A stretch of DNA of 64,000 bases from WHTK01 sp965197795 (GCA_965197795.1 OZ240228.1:1922001-1986000), one strand, 5' to 3'; positions 14,712 to 24,182 are shown, counted from the stretch's first letter. The notes: generated by a model not told the origin, from the sequence alone. Made by a program: numbers and translations.

Positions 14712-16763
14712 TCAAACGCTAATTCGGTGCTGCTGTAATAGCGCCTGAAAAGCGTCCTCGTCCAGCACGGACACCTCGTACTCCTGCGCTTTGGTTAGCT
14801 TCGAACCCGGGTTTTCACCCGCGACGAGGTAGCTGGTTTTTTTGCTGACGCTACTAGCCACAGCGCCGCCCAGGCCCTTGATCAACGACTCGACCTCGTT
14901 GCGGCTCCAGCGCGACAGGCTGCCGGTAACCACGAAGGTCGAGCCGATCAGCGGTCCCTCGCGCGCCGCGACCGCGCCTTCCAGCTTCACGCCCGCCTCG
15001 CGGAGTTTTTTGATCGGCTTCAGGTTCAACTCGTCGTGGAAGTACTCATAGACGCTCTCTGCGACCTTGGGGCCGATCGTCGGCACGGCTTCCAAGTCGT
15101 CGACGCTCGCCGCTTGCAAGGCGTCGACGCTGCCGAAGTGGCCAGCCAGCAGATCAGCGGTTTCGTTGCCGACGTGGCGTATACCGAGGGCGAAAAGGAC
15201 GCGGCCGAGCGGGCGCTGCTTGCTCGCCTCGATGCCGGCGAGCAGGTTTTCGGCGCTCTTTTCGCCCATGCGCTCCAGCGCGACAAGCCTGTCTTTGGTC
15301 AACGCATATACGTCGCCGATATCCTCAACCAGGCCACTTTCCAGTAGTTGCTGCGCCATCGATTCACCGAGGCCTTCAATATCCATCGCGCCGCGGCTGG
15401 CGAAGTGGCCCAGCAGGCGGAAGATCTGCGCCGGACAACGCTTGTTCGGGCAGTAAGTGCGTACTTCCCCTTCCGGTCGCACCAACGATGTCTTGCACCT
15501 TGGACACTTCTTTGGCATTCGGTAGCGACGCTCACGACCGGTTCGGAGGCTAACCACCGGTCCTACGACCTGCGGTATGACATCGCCGGCACGCTGCACG
15601 ATCACGGTGTCTCCCGCACGGATGTCTTTGCGCCGAATGTCCTCCTCATTATGTAACGTAGCGAGTTGCACTTTGGCGTGGGCGACGATCACCGGTTCGA
15701 GTACGGCAAAGGGTGTTAGGACGCCGGTCCGCCCAACATTCGATTCGATGTCGAGCAGCTTCGTCGTGGCCTGCATCGGCGGGAACTTGAAGGCGATGGA
15801 CCAGCGCGGCTCGCGGCCGACGACGCCCAGCGCGCGTTGCACCGAAAATTCGTCGACTTTGACGACGAGTCCGTCGATCTCGTAATCGAGACTATCGCGC
15901 TGCGCCTCCCAGCCTTTGACGTACTCGATCACGGCTTCGAGATCGGTGAAGCGTTTGATATGCGGATTGATGCGGAATCCGAGCTCGCCCAGCCACTGCA
16001 GTGTTTTCCATTGCGTCTGCGGCGTGTCGCCCTCGGCCCAACCGAGCTGATACAGAAAGATGTCGAGCGGACGAGTCGCCGTCACGCTGGAGTCGAGCTG
16101 GCGCAGCGAGCCGGCCGCCGAGTTGCGCGGGCTGGCGAACAGCTGCTGCCCCTGCGCGGAGCGCTCCTGGTTCAGCGCCTCGAAGCCCGACTTCGTCATG
16201 TAGACCTCACCGCGCACCTCGAAGCGTTGCGGCGAGCCTTTCGCCAGCGACAGTGGAATGCTGCGGATCGTGCGCAGATTCTGCGTGATGTTCTCGCCCC
16301 TGGTGCCGTCACCGCGTGTCGCGCCCTGCACGAATGAGCCGTCCTCAAAGACCAGCGCCACGGCAAGCCCGTCGATCTTTGGCTCACAGACCAGCGCCAG
16401 GTCCTCACGCTCCGCCAGACCGGCGACGCGGCGGTACCACGCGCGCAGCTCATCCTCGTCGAAGGCGTTGCCGAGGCTGAGCATCTGCTGGCGATGCTCG
16501 ACGACGCCGAATGCCTCGATCGGTTGGCCACTAACGCGCTGGGTTGGCGAGTCCGGCGTGATCAGCTCGGGGAACCTGCCCTCGAGGTCGCGGAGCTCGC
16601 GCATCAGCGCGTCGTATTCGGCGTCCGCGATCTCTGGGTTGTCGAGCACGTGGTAGCGGTAATCGTGGTAGTTGATCTGGCTGCGCAGCTCTTCGACACG
16701 CAGCTTGGCCTGCTGCGCGTCGCGCTCTTGCAGCGTGGTCTCTTCCGGGGTGTCTTCGCTCAC
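14712..16763 (-). CDS. ligA: NAD-dependent DNA ligase LigA
   Basis: 683 residues, full family length. It seals nicks in DNA replication and repair using NAD. Domains in order: Ia with Y-H-Y... type NAD-binding helices (Y-D-A-L-M-R-E-L), adenylation domain with nucleophile K-I-D-G (about residue 124), OB fold, zinc finger C-P-R-C ... C-P-N-K-R-C, helix-hairpin-helix repeats and a C-terminal BRCT domain (G-S-T-F-V-V-T-G-S-L). It stands 48 codons or so from no other minus gene; the IMPase gene precedes it by 26 bases and may be cotranscribed. Confidence 0.97.
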   Translation of the reverse strand: MSEDTPEETTLQERDAQQAKLRVEELRSQINYHDYRYHVLDNPEIADAEYDALMRELRDLEGRFPELITPDSPTQRVSGQPIEAFGVVEHRQQMLSLGNAFDEDELRAWYRRVAGLAEREDLALVCEPKIDGLAVALVFEDGSFVQGATRGDGTRGENITQNLRTIRSIPLSLAKGSPQRFEVRGEVYMTKSGFEALNQERSAQGQQLFASPRNSAAGSLRQLDSSVTATRPLDIFLYQLGWAEGDTPQTQWKTLQWLGELGFRINPHIKRFTDLEAVIEYVKGWEAQRDSLDYEIDGLVVKVDEFSVQRALGVVGREPRWSIAFKFPPMQATTKLLDIESNVGRTGVLTPFAVLEPVIVAHAKVQLATLHNEEDIRRKDIRAGDTVIVQRAGDVIPQVVGPVVSLRTGRERRYRMPKKCPRCKTSLVRPEGEVRTYCPNKRCPAQIFRLLGHFASRGAMDIEGLGESMAQQLLESGLVEDIGDVYALTKDRLVALERMGEKSAENLLAGIEASKQRPLGRVLFALGIRHVGNETADLLAGHFGSVDALQAASVDDLEAVPTIGPKVAESVYEYFHDELNLKPIKKLREAGVKLEGAVAAREGPLIGSTFVVTGSLSRWSRNEVESLIKGLGGAVASSVSKKTSYLVAGENPGSKLTKAQEYEVSVLDEDAFQALLQQHRISV

Positions 16764-16789
16764 GTCTTGAGTATAACGAGACGAGTTCC

Positions 16790-17611
16790 TTACGCCTCAC
16801 CGGTTGCCACGGCGTAAAGCTCTTCGAGCAGCGCCCTCGTTGTGGCGCCGGAGATGGCACGGTCCGTCCACTGCAACGGATGGCCCGTAATGCCTTCCGC
16901 GACGACGCCGCCCGCCTCTTCCAGTAGCACCAGCGAGGGGGCGAGGTCCCAGGCTGATAGCTTGGCCGGCGACAGCATCGCGAAGGCGTCCATGCGCCCG
17001 CACGCTACGTACGCCATGCTGAGCATCGGGCAACCCAGGATCCGGATGCCGTGCGATTTCAGGACCACGTTTCCCGTGGTGCGCAGGAAGATCTGGGCGG
17101 CGCCGTTCTCAACCTCGCGGATGTGAAGGCCCACCATGCAGTCCTTCAGCGGCTTGCCCGGTGGCACGCGCAGCGGCCGGCCGTCCCAAGACGCGCCCTG
17201 GCCCCGCGCGGCGCTCCACATCTCGTCCTGCACGGCGTCGTAGATCGCACCGACCAGGGAGACGCCGCCCTGCACCCACGCGACGCCGGCCGTGAAGGCC
17301 GGGAAGGAGTGCACGTAGCTTTGCGTGCCGTCCAGCGGGTCGATCAGCCAGCAGCCCGTCTCGATGTGCCGCAGAAGTTGGTCTGCCGGGACGCCGTCCT
17401 CTTCACCGATCAGTACGTCGTCAGGAAACGCCGCTTGCAGGACCGCCTTGGCCGCATCCTGTGCTTCGTAGTCCGCTTTGGTCACGACGTCGCGCGGGTC
17501 CGTCTTTGCTTCGAAGTCGATGGTGCTCGAGAGGTGCTTGAGATGGATGGCGCCCGCGGCGCGGCCAGCAGCCTCGGCGACGGCGCGGCGTCGCTCCAGG
17601 TCGTCTGTCAT
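16790..17611 (-). CDS. Inositol monophosphatase family protein
   Basis: 273 residues. Lithium-sensitive sugar-phosphatase fold with metal motifs G-E-E-D (about residue 72), W-L-I-D-P-L-D-G-T (about 92) and a C-terminal S-A-W-D-L-A-P, all three metal-binding sites present. The family dephosphorylates inositol phosphate, fructose bisphosphate, histidinol phosphate or PAP; a histidinol-phosphatase role would complement the his genes at 1.5-4.5 kb but that is only inference. ligA follows 26 bases downstream. Confidence 0.88.
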   Translation of the reverse strand: MTDDLERRRAVAEAAGRAAGAIHLKHLSSTIDFEAKTDPRDVVTKADYEAQDAAKAVLQAAFPDDVLIGEEDGVPADQLLRHIETGCWLIDPLDGTQSYVHSFPAFTAGVAWVQGGVSLVGAIYDAVQDEMWSAARGQGASWDGRPLRVPPGKPLKDCMVGLHIREVENGAAQIFLRTTGNVVLKSHGIRILGCPMLSMAYVACGRMDAFAMLSPAKLSAWDLAPSLVLLEEAGGVVAEGITGHPLQWTDRAISGATTRALLEELYAVATGEA

Positions 17612-17644
17612 GCCCCTACCTGCCTGCCCTTCTGATGCCGCGGA

Positions 17645-17676
17645 AGCCCGACGGGCGTCATTTCTGGCGTCGGGCT
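17645..17676. repeat. 9-bp inverted repeat in the divergent IMPase/PNPOx intergenic region
   Basis: AGCCCGACG and CGTCGGGCT match perfectly around a 14-base loop. It sits 33 bases upstream of the IMPase start and about 95 bases before the PNPOx gene. It may be an operator for the divergent pair or an RNA hairpin in either leader; there is no T-run to suggest termination. Confidence 0.4.
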
Positions 17677-17770
17677 AATCGGTGACTGACACCTTTGAAG
17701 CGCGATCGGCATCATAGCAGCAGGCTGCAAGAGGCGGCTGGCGGCGCTAAAGTGGACGCGGAGGTGTTTG

Positions 17771-18271
17771 ATGGCGATCATCTACGATCACATCACCGAA
17801 GCTCAGTCGCAGATGATCCGCGACTCACAGGTCTTCTTCGTGGCAAGCGCCGCCCCGGACCTCAGCCGGGGCCCCGCCGGTCAAGGGCCGGTCAACCTCT
17901 CACCGAAGGGCGGCACGCCGCTGCACATCATCGACAGCAACCGCGTCGCGTATCTCGATTACACGGGCAGCGGCAATCAGACGGCGTGCCACGCCGGCGG
18001 CCCGATGACTTTGATGGTCATGTCGATGTCGCAGACGGACGCCGCGGTCGTGCGACTCTTCGGCAGCGCCACGGTCACGGACATTGATGCTTCGCCTCTG
18101 CGCGACCTGGTCCTGAGCGCTATAGCGGACGAGATCGCTCTGCCGCCTCGCCAGGTAATCGAGGTCAAGGTCGACGGCACTGAGACGAGCTGCGGCTACG
18201 GCGTCCCGATTTACGAGTACGTGCGGCAGCGCACGGTGTCAGAACGCGGCCGCACGTACAAGGAAACCTGA
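17771..18271 (+). CDS. Pyridoxamine 5'-phosphate oxidase-fold protein
   Basis: About 166 residues from ATG at 17771, five bases behind GGAGGT; an in-frame TTG at 17768 is too close to that site. Split-barrel flavin-binding fold: the N-terminal helix I-R-D-S-Q-V-F-F-V-A-S-A, N-L-S-P-K-G and a central Y-L-D-Y-T-G-S-G-N-Q are typical of the PNPOx-like group that includes heme- and F420-related reductases. The C-terminal C-G-Y-G-V-P-I-Y-E-Y is also a known ending in this family. Substrate not predictable. The lipoprotein gene follows after three bases. Confidence 0.8.
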   Translation: MAIIYDHITEAQSQMIRDSQVFFVASAAPDLSRGPAGQGPVNLSPKGGTPLHIIDSNRVAYLDYTGSGNQTACHAGGPMTLMVMSMSQTDAAVVRLFGSATVTDIDASPLRDLVLSAIADEIALPPRQVIEVKVDGTETSCGYGVPIYEYVRQRTVSERGRTYKET

Positions 18272-18274
18272 CGA

Positions 18275-18904
18275 GTGCGCGGACTGCTCCCCCTCGCCGG
18301 ATTGACGGCGGCCCTCGCGATCCTGGCCGGCTGCAAAGCCGATTCGACCACCAGCTCTCCTGAAGCAGCCGCGGAACGCCCGACGCCTACCGTCGTAGCC
18401 GTCGCCGAAGCGACCACCCCGACGGCGGTCAATCCGACTGCAACGGTCACTGCCAAGACGATCGAGGTTATCGGCGACGACGAGTTCAAGGCGTGGACGG
18501 CCCGCGCGCTTGAGTTCATCGAATTGAATGCCCCCGATGCGTTCGAAGAGGTGCAGGCATCGATCGACGTAATCGAATCCGTCCCAGCGGGGTCAGGCAT
18601 GTACGTCGAGGAGAAGCGCTTCGCCGTGGGGGAGCAGACCGCGTACGCACCGGATTACGACGAAGCTCGGCAACTTCTGTGGTTCGCCGGCGCGATCGTC
18701 CACGACGCGCATCACAGCGACCAGTTCAGCCGCGGCGTCCCGCACACCGGCAAAGACGCCGAGGTCGAGTGTCTGATTATGCAGCAGGCGGCGTTGCAGC
18801 TCATGACCGAGGAGCCATTCTTCGCCACCTACCTGCAGGGGCTAATCGACGGCGCGGACGACCCCGCGAACCAGTACTGGAACCAGCCGGACCGGCACTG
18901 GTAG
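18275..18904 (+). CDS. Lipoprotein with an HDAxH zincin-like motif
   Basis: 209 residues from GTG at 18275. Signal peptide with lipobox L-A-G-C (Cys 20), then a Thr/Pro-rich linker to about residue 60. The folded part contains I-V-H-D-A-H-H (143-147) followed about 16 residues on by D-A-E-V-E-C. This resembles the gluzincin arrangement HExxH ... E, with Asp in place of the first Glu, so a zinc site is possible but catalysis doubtful. Family not recognised. Three bases after the PNPOx-like gene. Confidence 0.65.
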   Translation: MRGLLPLAGLTAALAILAGCKADSTTSSPEAAAERPTPTVVAVAEATTPTAVNPTATVTAKTIEVIGDDEFKAWTARALEFIELNAPDAFEEVQASIDVIESVPAGSGMYVEEKRFAVGEQTAYAPDYDEARQLLWFAGAIVHDAHHSDQFSRGVPHTGKDAEVECLIMQQAALQLMTEEPFFATYLQGLIDGADDPANQYWNQPDRHW

Positions 18905-19009
18905 CAGATCGACCCATCAGGACTGGCTAGAGGTCGACGGACTCGATTCTGCCGAATATCTATACGTGGAAATGACATCTCCGCGAGGCTGGATTACGGA
19001 CGACGGCTG

Positions 19010-19978
19010 ATGCGCGCCGGGCAGGCGCTGCTGGCGTTTTTCCTGATCTTCTGGGCGCTATGGTTCGCTCGCTTCCTGGGCTTCGGGGATGAAGCCGACG
19101 TGCCCAACGTCGACTTCATCGTCTACTGGACCGCGGCGCAGTTGGGCGCCGAAGGAGACGCCACGATTGCCTACGACCCTGCCACGTTCGAGGCGCGGCA
19201 AACGGAGGCCGTCGGAGACAACGCCAACGGCTTCCCGTGGATCTATCCACCGGTCGCCTTCGCGCTGGTCCTGCCGCTCGCCCTGCTGCCCTACGGAGCC
19301 GCTTTCGCCGGCTGGCCGCTCGCCACCGGCGCCGTCTTCGCTGCCGCGCTGCGACGGCTGACACGCGGAGGGGCGGCTTTCTGGCTGGCGCTGGCGTTTC
19401 CGGGAACGCTGTTCAACCTGGTGATAGGGCAGGCGGGCCTGCTAACCGGCGGGCTCTTCGCCTGGTCCATGCTGCTGCTGCCATCTCGGCCGGTCGTGGC
19501 CGGAACGCTGCTCGGGCTTTTGGCGTTCAAACCGCACTTCATGCCGTTGGTCTTTTTGGCGCTGCTGGCCGGCCGCCAGATCAAGGCGATGGTTGCCACG
19601 TTCGCCAGCGCCGCAACGCTTTGCGTGGTTTCCCTGGCGGCCTTCGGTGTTGGCCCCTGGCAGGAGTTCCTGGCGCAGCTCACGGATTCGACTGCCATGC
19701 TGTACGGCGACGTCTTCCCGGTGACGAAGATGCAGTCCGTGACGGCGCTTCTGCTAGCCCTCGGCGTTAGCGACTTCGCGTCGCAGGTGGCCCAAGCAGC
19801 AGCGGCGGCGGCGGCTTTCACGTTCTGGCTATGGCGACGAGATACGCCGCTGGAGTACAAGGCGGCAGGGCTCGGCCTGGCAACCCTGCTGGCGACGCCC
19901 TACGTCTACCACTACGACCTGACGGTTATGGGCGTCGCGATGCTCTTCTTCGCGAACCGCGCCAGCGTATCCGTTTGA
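19010..19978 (+). CDS. GT87 (DUF2029) membrane glycosyltransferase, cut short by an in-frame TGA
   Basis: 322 residues to TGA at 19976-19978. The first TM helix is followed by the family's D-F-I-V-Y-W-T-A-A loop (catalytic Asp type), then Y-P-P-V-A-F and a run of TM helices, with K-P-H-F-M-P-L-V around residue 180. GT87 enzymes use polyprenyl-phosphate sugars to build envelope glycans, e.g. mannan. The same frame continues beyond the stop with another well-formed TM segment (next entry), so the natural protein is probably about 386 residues and this copy is truncated by about one helix. Confidence 0.75.
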   Translation: MRAGQALLAFFLIFWALWFARFLGFGDEADVPNVDFIVYWTAAQLGAEGDATIAYDPATFEARQTEAVGDNANGFPWIYPPVAFALVLPLALLPYGAAFAGWPLATGAVFAAALRRLTRGGAAFWLALAFPGTLFNLVIGQAGLLTGGLFAWSMLLLPSRPVVAGTLLGLLAFKPHFMPLVFLALLAGRQIKAMVATFASAATLCVVSLAAFGVGPWQEFLAQLTDSTAMLYGDVFPVTKMQSVTALLLALGVSDFASQVAQAAAAAAAFTFWLWRRDTPLEYKAAGLGLATLLATPYVYHYDLTVMGVAMLFFANRASVSV

Positions 19979-20170
19979 CGGCCCTGGGAGCGGCCGTTGC
20001 TCGCCCTCGCCTGGTTCACGCCGTTCGCCAGCCTGGCGCTCGGTCTCGCGGTGTCATTCACGGTCGGCGCGCCTGTCCTGCTGGCGCTGGTCGCGATGTT
20101 GGTGCACCGCGTCCGTTCCGAGGAGAAAATCACGCGGCAGCTCACTCCCGCTGAACCCGCGGCCGCTTAG
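19979..20170 (+). pseudogene. Orphaned C-terminal end of the GT87 gene, in frame after the TGA
   Basis: Directly after TGA the reading frame goes on for 63 codons to TAG at 20168-20170: R-P-W-E-R-P-L-L-A-L-A-W-F-T-P, a second hydrophobic helix with V-G-A-P-V-L-L-A-L-V-A-M-L, and a charged end (R-S-E-E-K). This is what a GT87 C-terminus looks like. A change of CGA or TGG to TGA would explain it. Confidence 0.6.
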
Positions 20171-20206
20171 CCACAGCTCAACTCGTCGCGGGCCCGCGCG
20201 CCACGC

Positions 20207-22495
20207 CTACTCGTCCTTGAGCAGCTCCTCCAGCACGACAGAGGGCGAGATCGGCAGCGAGTCGAAGCGCACACCAGTCGCGTTGTAGACGGCCGTTTGC
20301 ACCGCCGCCAGCGGGGGCACGATCGGCACCTCGCCGACGCCACGCACACCGTAAGGGTGACCGGGGTTGGGCACTTCGACCAGCACGACGTCGATCATCG
20401 GCAGGTCGAGCGCCGTCGGCATGCGGTAGTCGAGGAAGGTCGAGTTGACCATGCGCGAGTCCTTGTTGACGTAGTACTCCTCGGTCAGCGCCATGCCGAT
20501 GCCTTGTGCCGCGCCTCCCTGGATCTGGCCTTCGACGTAGGCGGGGTGAATCGCCGTGCCCACGTCCTGAATGGCCGTGTAGCGCAGGATCTCGACTTTG
20601 CCGGTATCGGGGTCGACTTCAACGTCGGCGATGTGGGCGGCGAAGGCTGGACCCTGGGTCGGGATGTTGATGTTGGCTCCGACGTCGATGGTGCCGCCGG
20701 TGCGTGGCAGCTGGCGCGCCAGCTGCGCGAACGTCAGGCTGCGCGGCTTACTGTCCAAGTCGTTCGGGCCGCGCAAGACGCCGTCGGCGCCGTACTCGAC
20801 CTGGCCGGCCTCGCATTCCCAGATCTTGGCCGCGCGTTCGACCATCTTCTGGCGGATCTGCATCGCCAGGTCGTGCGCCGCCCAGCCGCCGGCGTAGGTT
20901 ATGCGGCTGCCGCCCGTGTTGCCTGTGAAGCCGACCGAGTCGGTGCCCACCACCTTGGGGTGAACGTCCGTGGCGGTGATACCGAGCGCCTCGGCCAGCT
21001 GCATCGCGATCGAGGCTCGAGTGCCGCCGATGTCAACCGAACCGAGCACGAGGGTGACGCTGCCGTCGGCGTTGACGCTGGCGCTCGAGCTGGTCTCGCC
21101 GGCGCCGTTGCCCCAGAAGCCCATCGAAACGCCGCGGCCACGGTTCTCCCCGGTCAGCTCGGAGCGATAGTGCGGGTGGTTGATAACGGCCTGCATCACC
21201 TGATGGTTGCCAACCGAGTTGCGGAAGACCTGGCCGTTTGCTCGGGTGGTGCCCTGTGACGCCGCGTTCTTGAGGCGCAGCTGCATCGGGTCCATCCCCA
21301 GTTGCTCGGCGAGCTCGTTAATCGTGGACTCGCCGGCGAACATGGCGGCCGGTGTGCCCGGCGCCCTGTAGGCGGCCGTCTTGGACAGGTTAACCACGAC
21401 GTCGTAGCCGTCGATCAGCTGGTTCGGGCAGTTGTAAGTAGCGAAGATGCCGTTCATGCCGCCGCCAATCGGCGAGCCGGGATAAGCACCGGCCTCATAG
21501 GCGAGCTCGGCCTGCATCCCCGTGAATGTCCCGTCCCGCTTGGCGCCGATCTTGACCTTGCTCCAGCTGGCGGACGTAGGTCCGGATGCCTCGAAGACCT
21601 CCTCACGGCTCATGGTCATCTTGACGGCCTTGCCGGTCTTCTTCGAGAGCAGCGCGGCGAGCGGCTCGAGGTAGACGCCGAGCTTGCCGCCGAAGCCGCC
21701 GCCGATTTCGACGGCGTTGACGGTGATCTGCGAAAGAGGCAGGGCGAGGACCTCCGATAGCGCGTTGCGGACTCCGAACATGCCCTGCGTGCTGGTCCAG
21801 ACGAAGAGGTTTCCGTCCTGGCTCCAGTACGCTAATCCGTTTTGCGGCTCGATGTAGCCCTGGTGGTAGCGGTTGGTCTGAAACTCGCGCTCGACGACGA
21901 CGTCTGCCTCGGCGAAGCCCTTCTCGACGTCGCCCATGGCGAACTGGCGGTGCGTGGCGATGTTAGAGGGCTTGTCCGGCGCCGGCTCGGCCAGTGGCGC
22001 AAGTTCACGCGTGCGCAGGTTCTGATGCAGGACGGGCGCGACGTCGAGCATCGCCTCGCGGACGTCGGTCACCGAGGGCAGGAGCTCGTACTCGACATCG
22101 ATCAGGTCGAGGGCGTCCTCAGCGGTGTGAGCGTCGATCGCGGCGACAGCCGCGATAGCGTGACCTCGGAACAGCGCCTTCTCTCCCGTCATGATCCGGT
22201 CCACAACCCACGGTAGTGGCGTGTATCCCGCCTCATCGGTCTCCACGATCTCGGGAGCGACATACGGGAAGTCGGCGCGCGTGACGACGGCCTTCACGCC
22301 GGGCAGCGCCAGCGCCCTGGAGACGTCGATCTTCTTTATGACGGCATGCGCGTGCGGGCTGCGCTTCACCTTGCCCCACAGCATGCCGGTGAACTGGACG
22401 TCGGCGCCGTACTGGGCCCGTCCGGTGACTTTGTCGGTGCCGTCGTGGCGGATCGGCCGCGTGCCGACGACTTTGTACTGATTAGTTGCGACCAT
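20207..22495 (-). CDS. Xanthine dehydrogenase family molybdenum-binding subunit (orphan)
   Basis: 762 residues. Large subunit of a molybdenum hydroxylase: N-terminal hammerhead domain (T-G-R-A-Q-Y-G-A-D), Mo-cofactor loops G-G-G-F-G-G-K, A-Y-R-A-P-G-T-P and the catalytic Glu in R-G-V-G-E-V-P-I-V-P-P. The A-Y-R-A-P-G-T loop is that of xanthine/aldehyde-type enzymes, not the Cys loop of CO dehydrogenase. No FAD or 2Fe-2S partner gene lies nearby; a close paralogue with both partners is at 31969-35603. AAGGAG precedes the ATG. Confidence 0.92.
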   Translation of the reverse strand: MVATNQYKVVGTRPIRHDGTDKVTGRAQYGADVQFTGMLWGKVKRSPHAHAVIKKIDVSRALALPGVKAVVTRADFPYVAPEIVETDEAGYTPLPWVVDRIMTGEKALFRGHAIAAVAAIDAHTAEDALDLIDVEYELLPSVTDVREAMLDVAPVLHQNLRTRELAPLAEPAPDKPSNIATHRQFAMGDVEKGFAEADVVVEREFQTNRYHQGYIEPQNGLAYWSQDGNLFVWTSTQGMFGVRNALSEVLALPLSQITVNAVEIGGGFGGKLGVYLEPLAALLSKKTGKAVKMTMSREEVFEASGPTSASWSKVKIGAKRDGTFTGMQAELAYEAGAYPGSPIGGGMNGIFATYNCPNQLIDGYDVVVNLSKTAAYRAPGTPAAMFAGESTINELAEQLGMDPMQLRLKNAASQGTTRANGQVFRNSVGNHQVMQAVINHPHYRSELTGENRGRGVSMGFWGNGAGETSSSASVNADGSVTLVLGSVDIGGTRASIAMQLAEALGITATDVHPKVVGTDSVGFTGNTGGSRITYAGGWAAHDLAMQIRQKMVERAAKIWECEAGQVEYGADGVLRGPNDLDSKPRSLTFAQLARQLPRTGGTIDVGANINIPTQGPAFAAHIADVEVDPDTGKVEILRYTAIQDVGTAIHPAYVEGQIQGGAAQGIGMALTEEYYVNKDSRMVNSTFLDYRMPTALDLPMIDVVLVEVPNPGHPYGVRGVGEVPIVPPLAAVQTAVYNATGVRFDSLPISPSVVLEELLKDE

Positions 22496-22650
22496 AGGGA
22501 AGAACTCCTTGGTTGGGACCAGTTTCTCAAGCGATTCTACACGGACTCGTCCCCTAAGCGCGCCCCTCAGGCAGTCGTGGACGCCCCCGCGGCAAGGTAC
22601 TAACCTCTGACCAGCGAGAATAACCCTACGTCGGGCTGGAGAACAGAAGT

Positions 22651-24039
22651 ATGAACAAGAAGCAGGTTTGCACGCCGATCGAAGCCGTCGCGGACGTAGC
22701 TAGCGGCGTAATGGTCTGCATGGGCGGCTTCGGCCCCGTGCGCAACCGGCCGATCACGCTGTGCACCGCGCTGGCGAACCGGCCGGAGGTCAAGGAGCTG
22801 ACGATCGTCTCCAACGGCTTCCCGCACCAGCCGCTGGCCGAGAACCGCATGGTCAAGAAGTTCATCGGCGCGTTCGGTGGGTCCGTGTATCGCCGGGCTG
22901 CGGCCAGCGAGGAGCAGATACACAGCGGCGACCTGGTCTTCGAGCCGGCGCCACAGGGCATCTTCACGGAGCGTCTGCGCGCCGGGGCGGCGGGCATCCC
23001 GGCGTTCTTTTCCCCTGTCGGCGTCGACACCGTGATTGCCGACGGCAAAGAGCGCCGCAGCATCGATGGGCGCGAGTTCATTCTCGAGACGGCGTTGCGG
23101 CCCGACTTCGGCTTCGTGCGCGCCGAGAAGGCCGACGAAGCCGGCAACCTCACCGGCATCGGCTCGACGCTCAACTTCCATCCGACCATGGCGGCCGCCA
23201 GCAAGGTCACGATCGCCGAAGTCGATGAAATCGTGCCGATTGGCAGCTTCGCTCCGGAGGACGTCAAGATCCCCGGCATCTATATCGACCGCATCGTCCT
23301 GCGCGACCAGGAGCTATCGAAGGACGAGGAGGCCGCGGAGGTCGTACGGCGCCAGCGGCGCAGCGTGCCGCAGGAAGGGCGCGTCGGGCTGACGCAGGAC
23401 CTCATGGCAATGCGCGTGGCCCAGATGCTGCAGCCGGGCCAGTACGTCAACCTCGGCATGGGCATCCCAACCAAGGTGGCGAACTTCATCAGCCCTGAGT
23501 CCGGCATCATCATGCACGCCGAAAACGGCTTGCTGGGCTACGGCCCGGAGCCTACCGAGGACGAGTACCGCTGGTATTACTACAACGCGCAGGGCCAGCC
23601 CGTGACGATGCTGCCCGGATCGGCCATCTTCGACAGCTTCGCGGCGTTCACGATGGCGCGCGGCGGCCACCTCGACGTGGTCGTCCTGGGTGGGCTGCAG
23701 GTGTCAGAGAAGGGCGACCTGGCCAACTGGTGGGCTCCGTACATGGCCGCGGGCGGCATGGGCGGCGCCATGGACCTGTGCACCGACGTGCCGGAGTTGA
23801 TCGTCGTCATGGACCACGTGACGCGCGAGGGCGAGCTGAAGATCCTCGACAAGTGCGAGTATCCGCTGACGGCGGCGCACTGCGTCACGAAAATCGTCAC
23901 GGACCTCGCGGTCATCGACGTGACGTCCGGCGGCCTCGTCCTGCGGGAGCTGGCGCCGGGGATCAGCAGCGAATACGTGCAGGAGCGCACGCAACCGAGG
24001 CTGGCAATCGCACCTGATTGTAAAGAAATGGTGCTCTAG
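22651..24039 (+). CDS. CoA-transferase with fused A and B subunits
   Basis: 462 residues. The N-terminal half is a 3-oxoacid CoA-transferase alpha domain (K-Q-V-C-T-P-I-E-A, a G-G-F-G-P loop, F-I-G-A-F-G-G), the C-terminal half a beta domain (R-V-A-Q-M-L-Q-P-G-Q-Y-V-N-L-G-M-G-I-P) with the E-N-G-L-L-G loop whose Glu is the family's CoA-thioester carrier. It swaps CoA between an organic acid and an acyl-CoA donor; substrate unknown. GGAG precedes the ATG. It is divergent from the orphan molybdenum subunit, and a DUF35 remnant follows directly. Confidence 0.88.
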   Translation: MNKKQVCTPIEAVADVASGVMVCMGGFGPVRNRPITLCTALANRPEVKELTIVSNGFPHQPLAENRMVKKFIGAFGGSVYRRAAASEEQIHSGDLVFEPAPQGIFTERLRAGAAGIPAFFSPVGVDTVIADGKERRSIDGREFILETALRPDFGFVRAEKADEAGNLTGIGSTLNFHPTMAAASKVTIAEVDEIVPIGSFAPEDVKIPGIYIDRIVLRDQELSKDEEAAEVVRRQRRSVPQEGRVGLTQDLMAMRVAQMLQPGQYVNLGMGIPTKVANFISPESGIIMHAENGLLGYGPEPTEDEYRWYYYNAQGQPVTMLPGSAIFDSFAAFTMARGGHLDVVVLGGLQVSEKGDLANWWAPYMAAGGMGGAMDLCTDVPELIVVMDHVTREGELKILDKCEYPLTAAHCVTKIVTDLAVIDVTSGGLVLRELAPGISSEYVQERTQPRLAIAPDCKEMVL

Positions 24040-24041
24040 AC

Positions 24042-24182
24042 GCCGTAGGCCTGGCAGGCGCAGACACCAACCTGATCGACGTCGAGCCAGACCCCGGGCA
24101 CGTCAAGATCGGCATGGCGTGCGAGCTGGTTTACGAGGACATCGACGACAAGATCACGCCGTCCAAGTTCAAGCCGGCTTAG
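24042..24182 (+). pseudogene. C-terminal remnant of a DUF35 OB-fold (acyl-CoA-associated) gene
   Basis: Read in frame to TAG at 24180-24182, this stretch gives T-N-L-I-D-V-E-P-D-P-G-H-V-K-I-G-M, then E-L-V-Y-E-D-I-D-D-K-I-T and K-F-K-P-A at the end, which is the standard C-terminus of the DUF35 Zn-ribbon/OB-fold family usually paired with thiolases. No start codon or N-terminal zinc ribbon is present; the fragment begins right after the CoA-transferase stop. A deletion probably removed the rest. Confidence 0.55.

Noticed and set aside
20297..21259. 320-codon plus-strand frame over the molybdenum subunit
   Set aside because: Antisense shadow; repeated D/R/V/H-rich text and no family similarity, while the minus strand encodes the conserved protein throughout.
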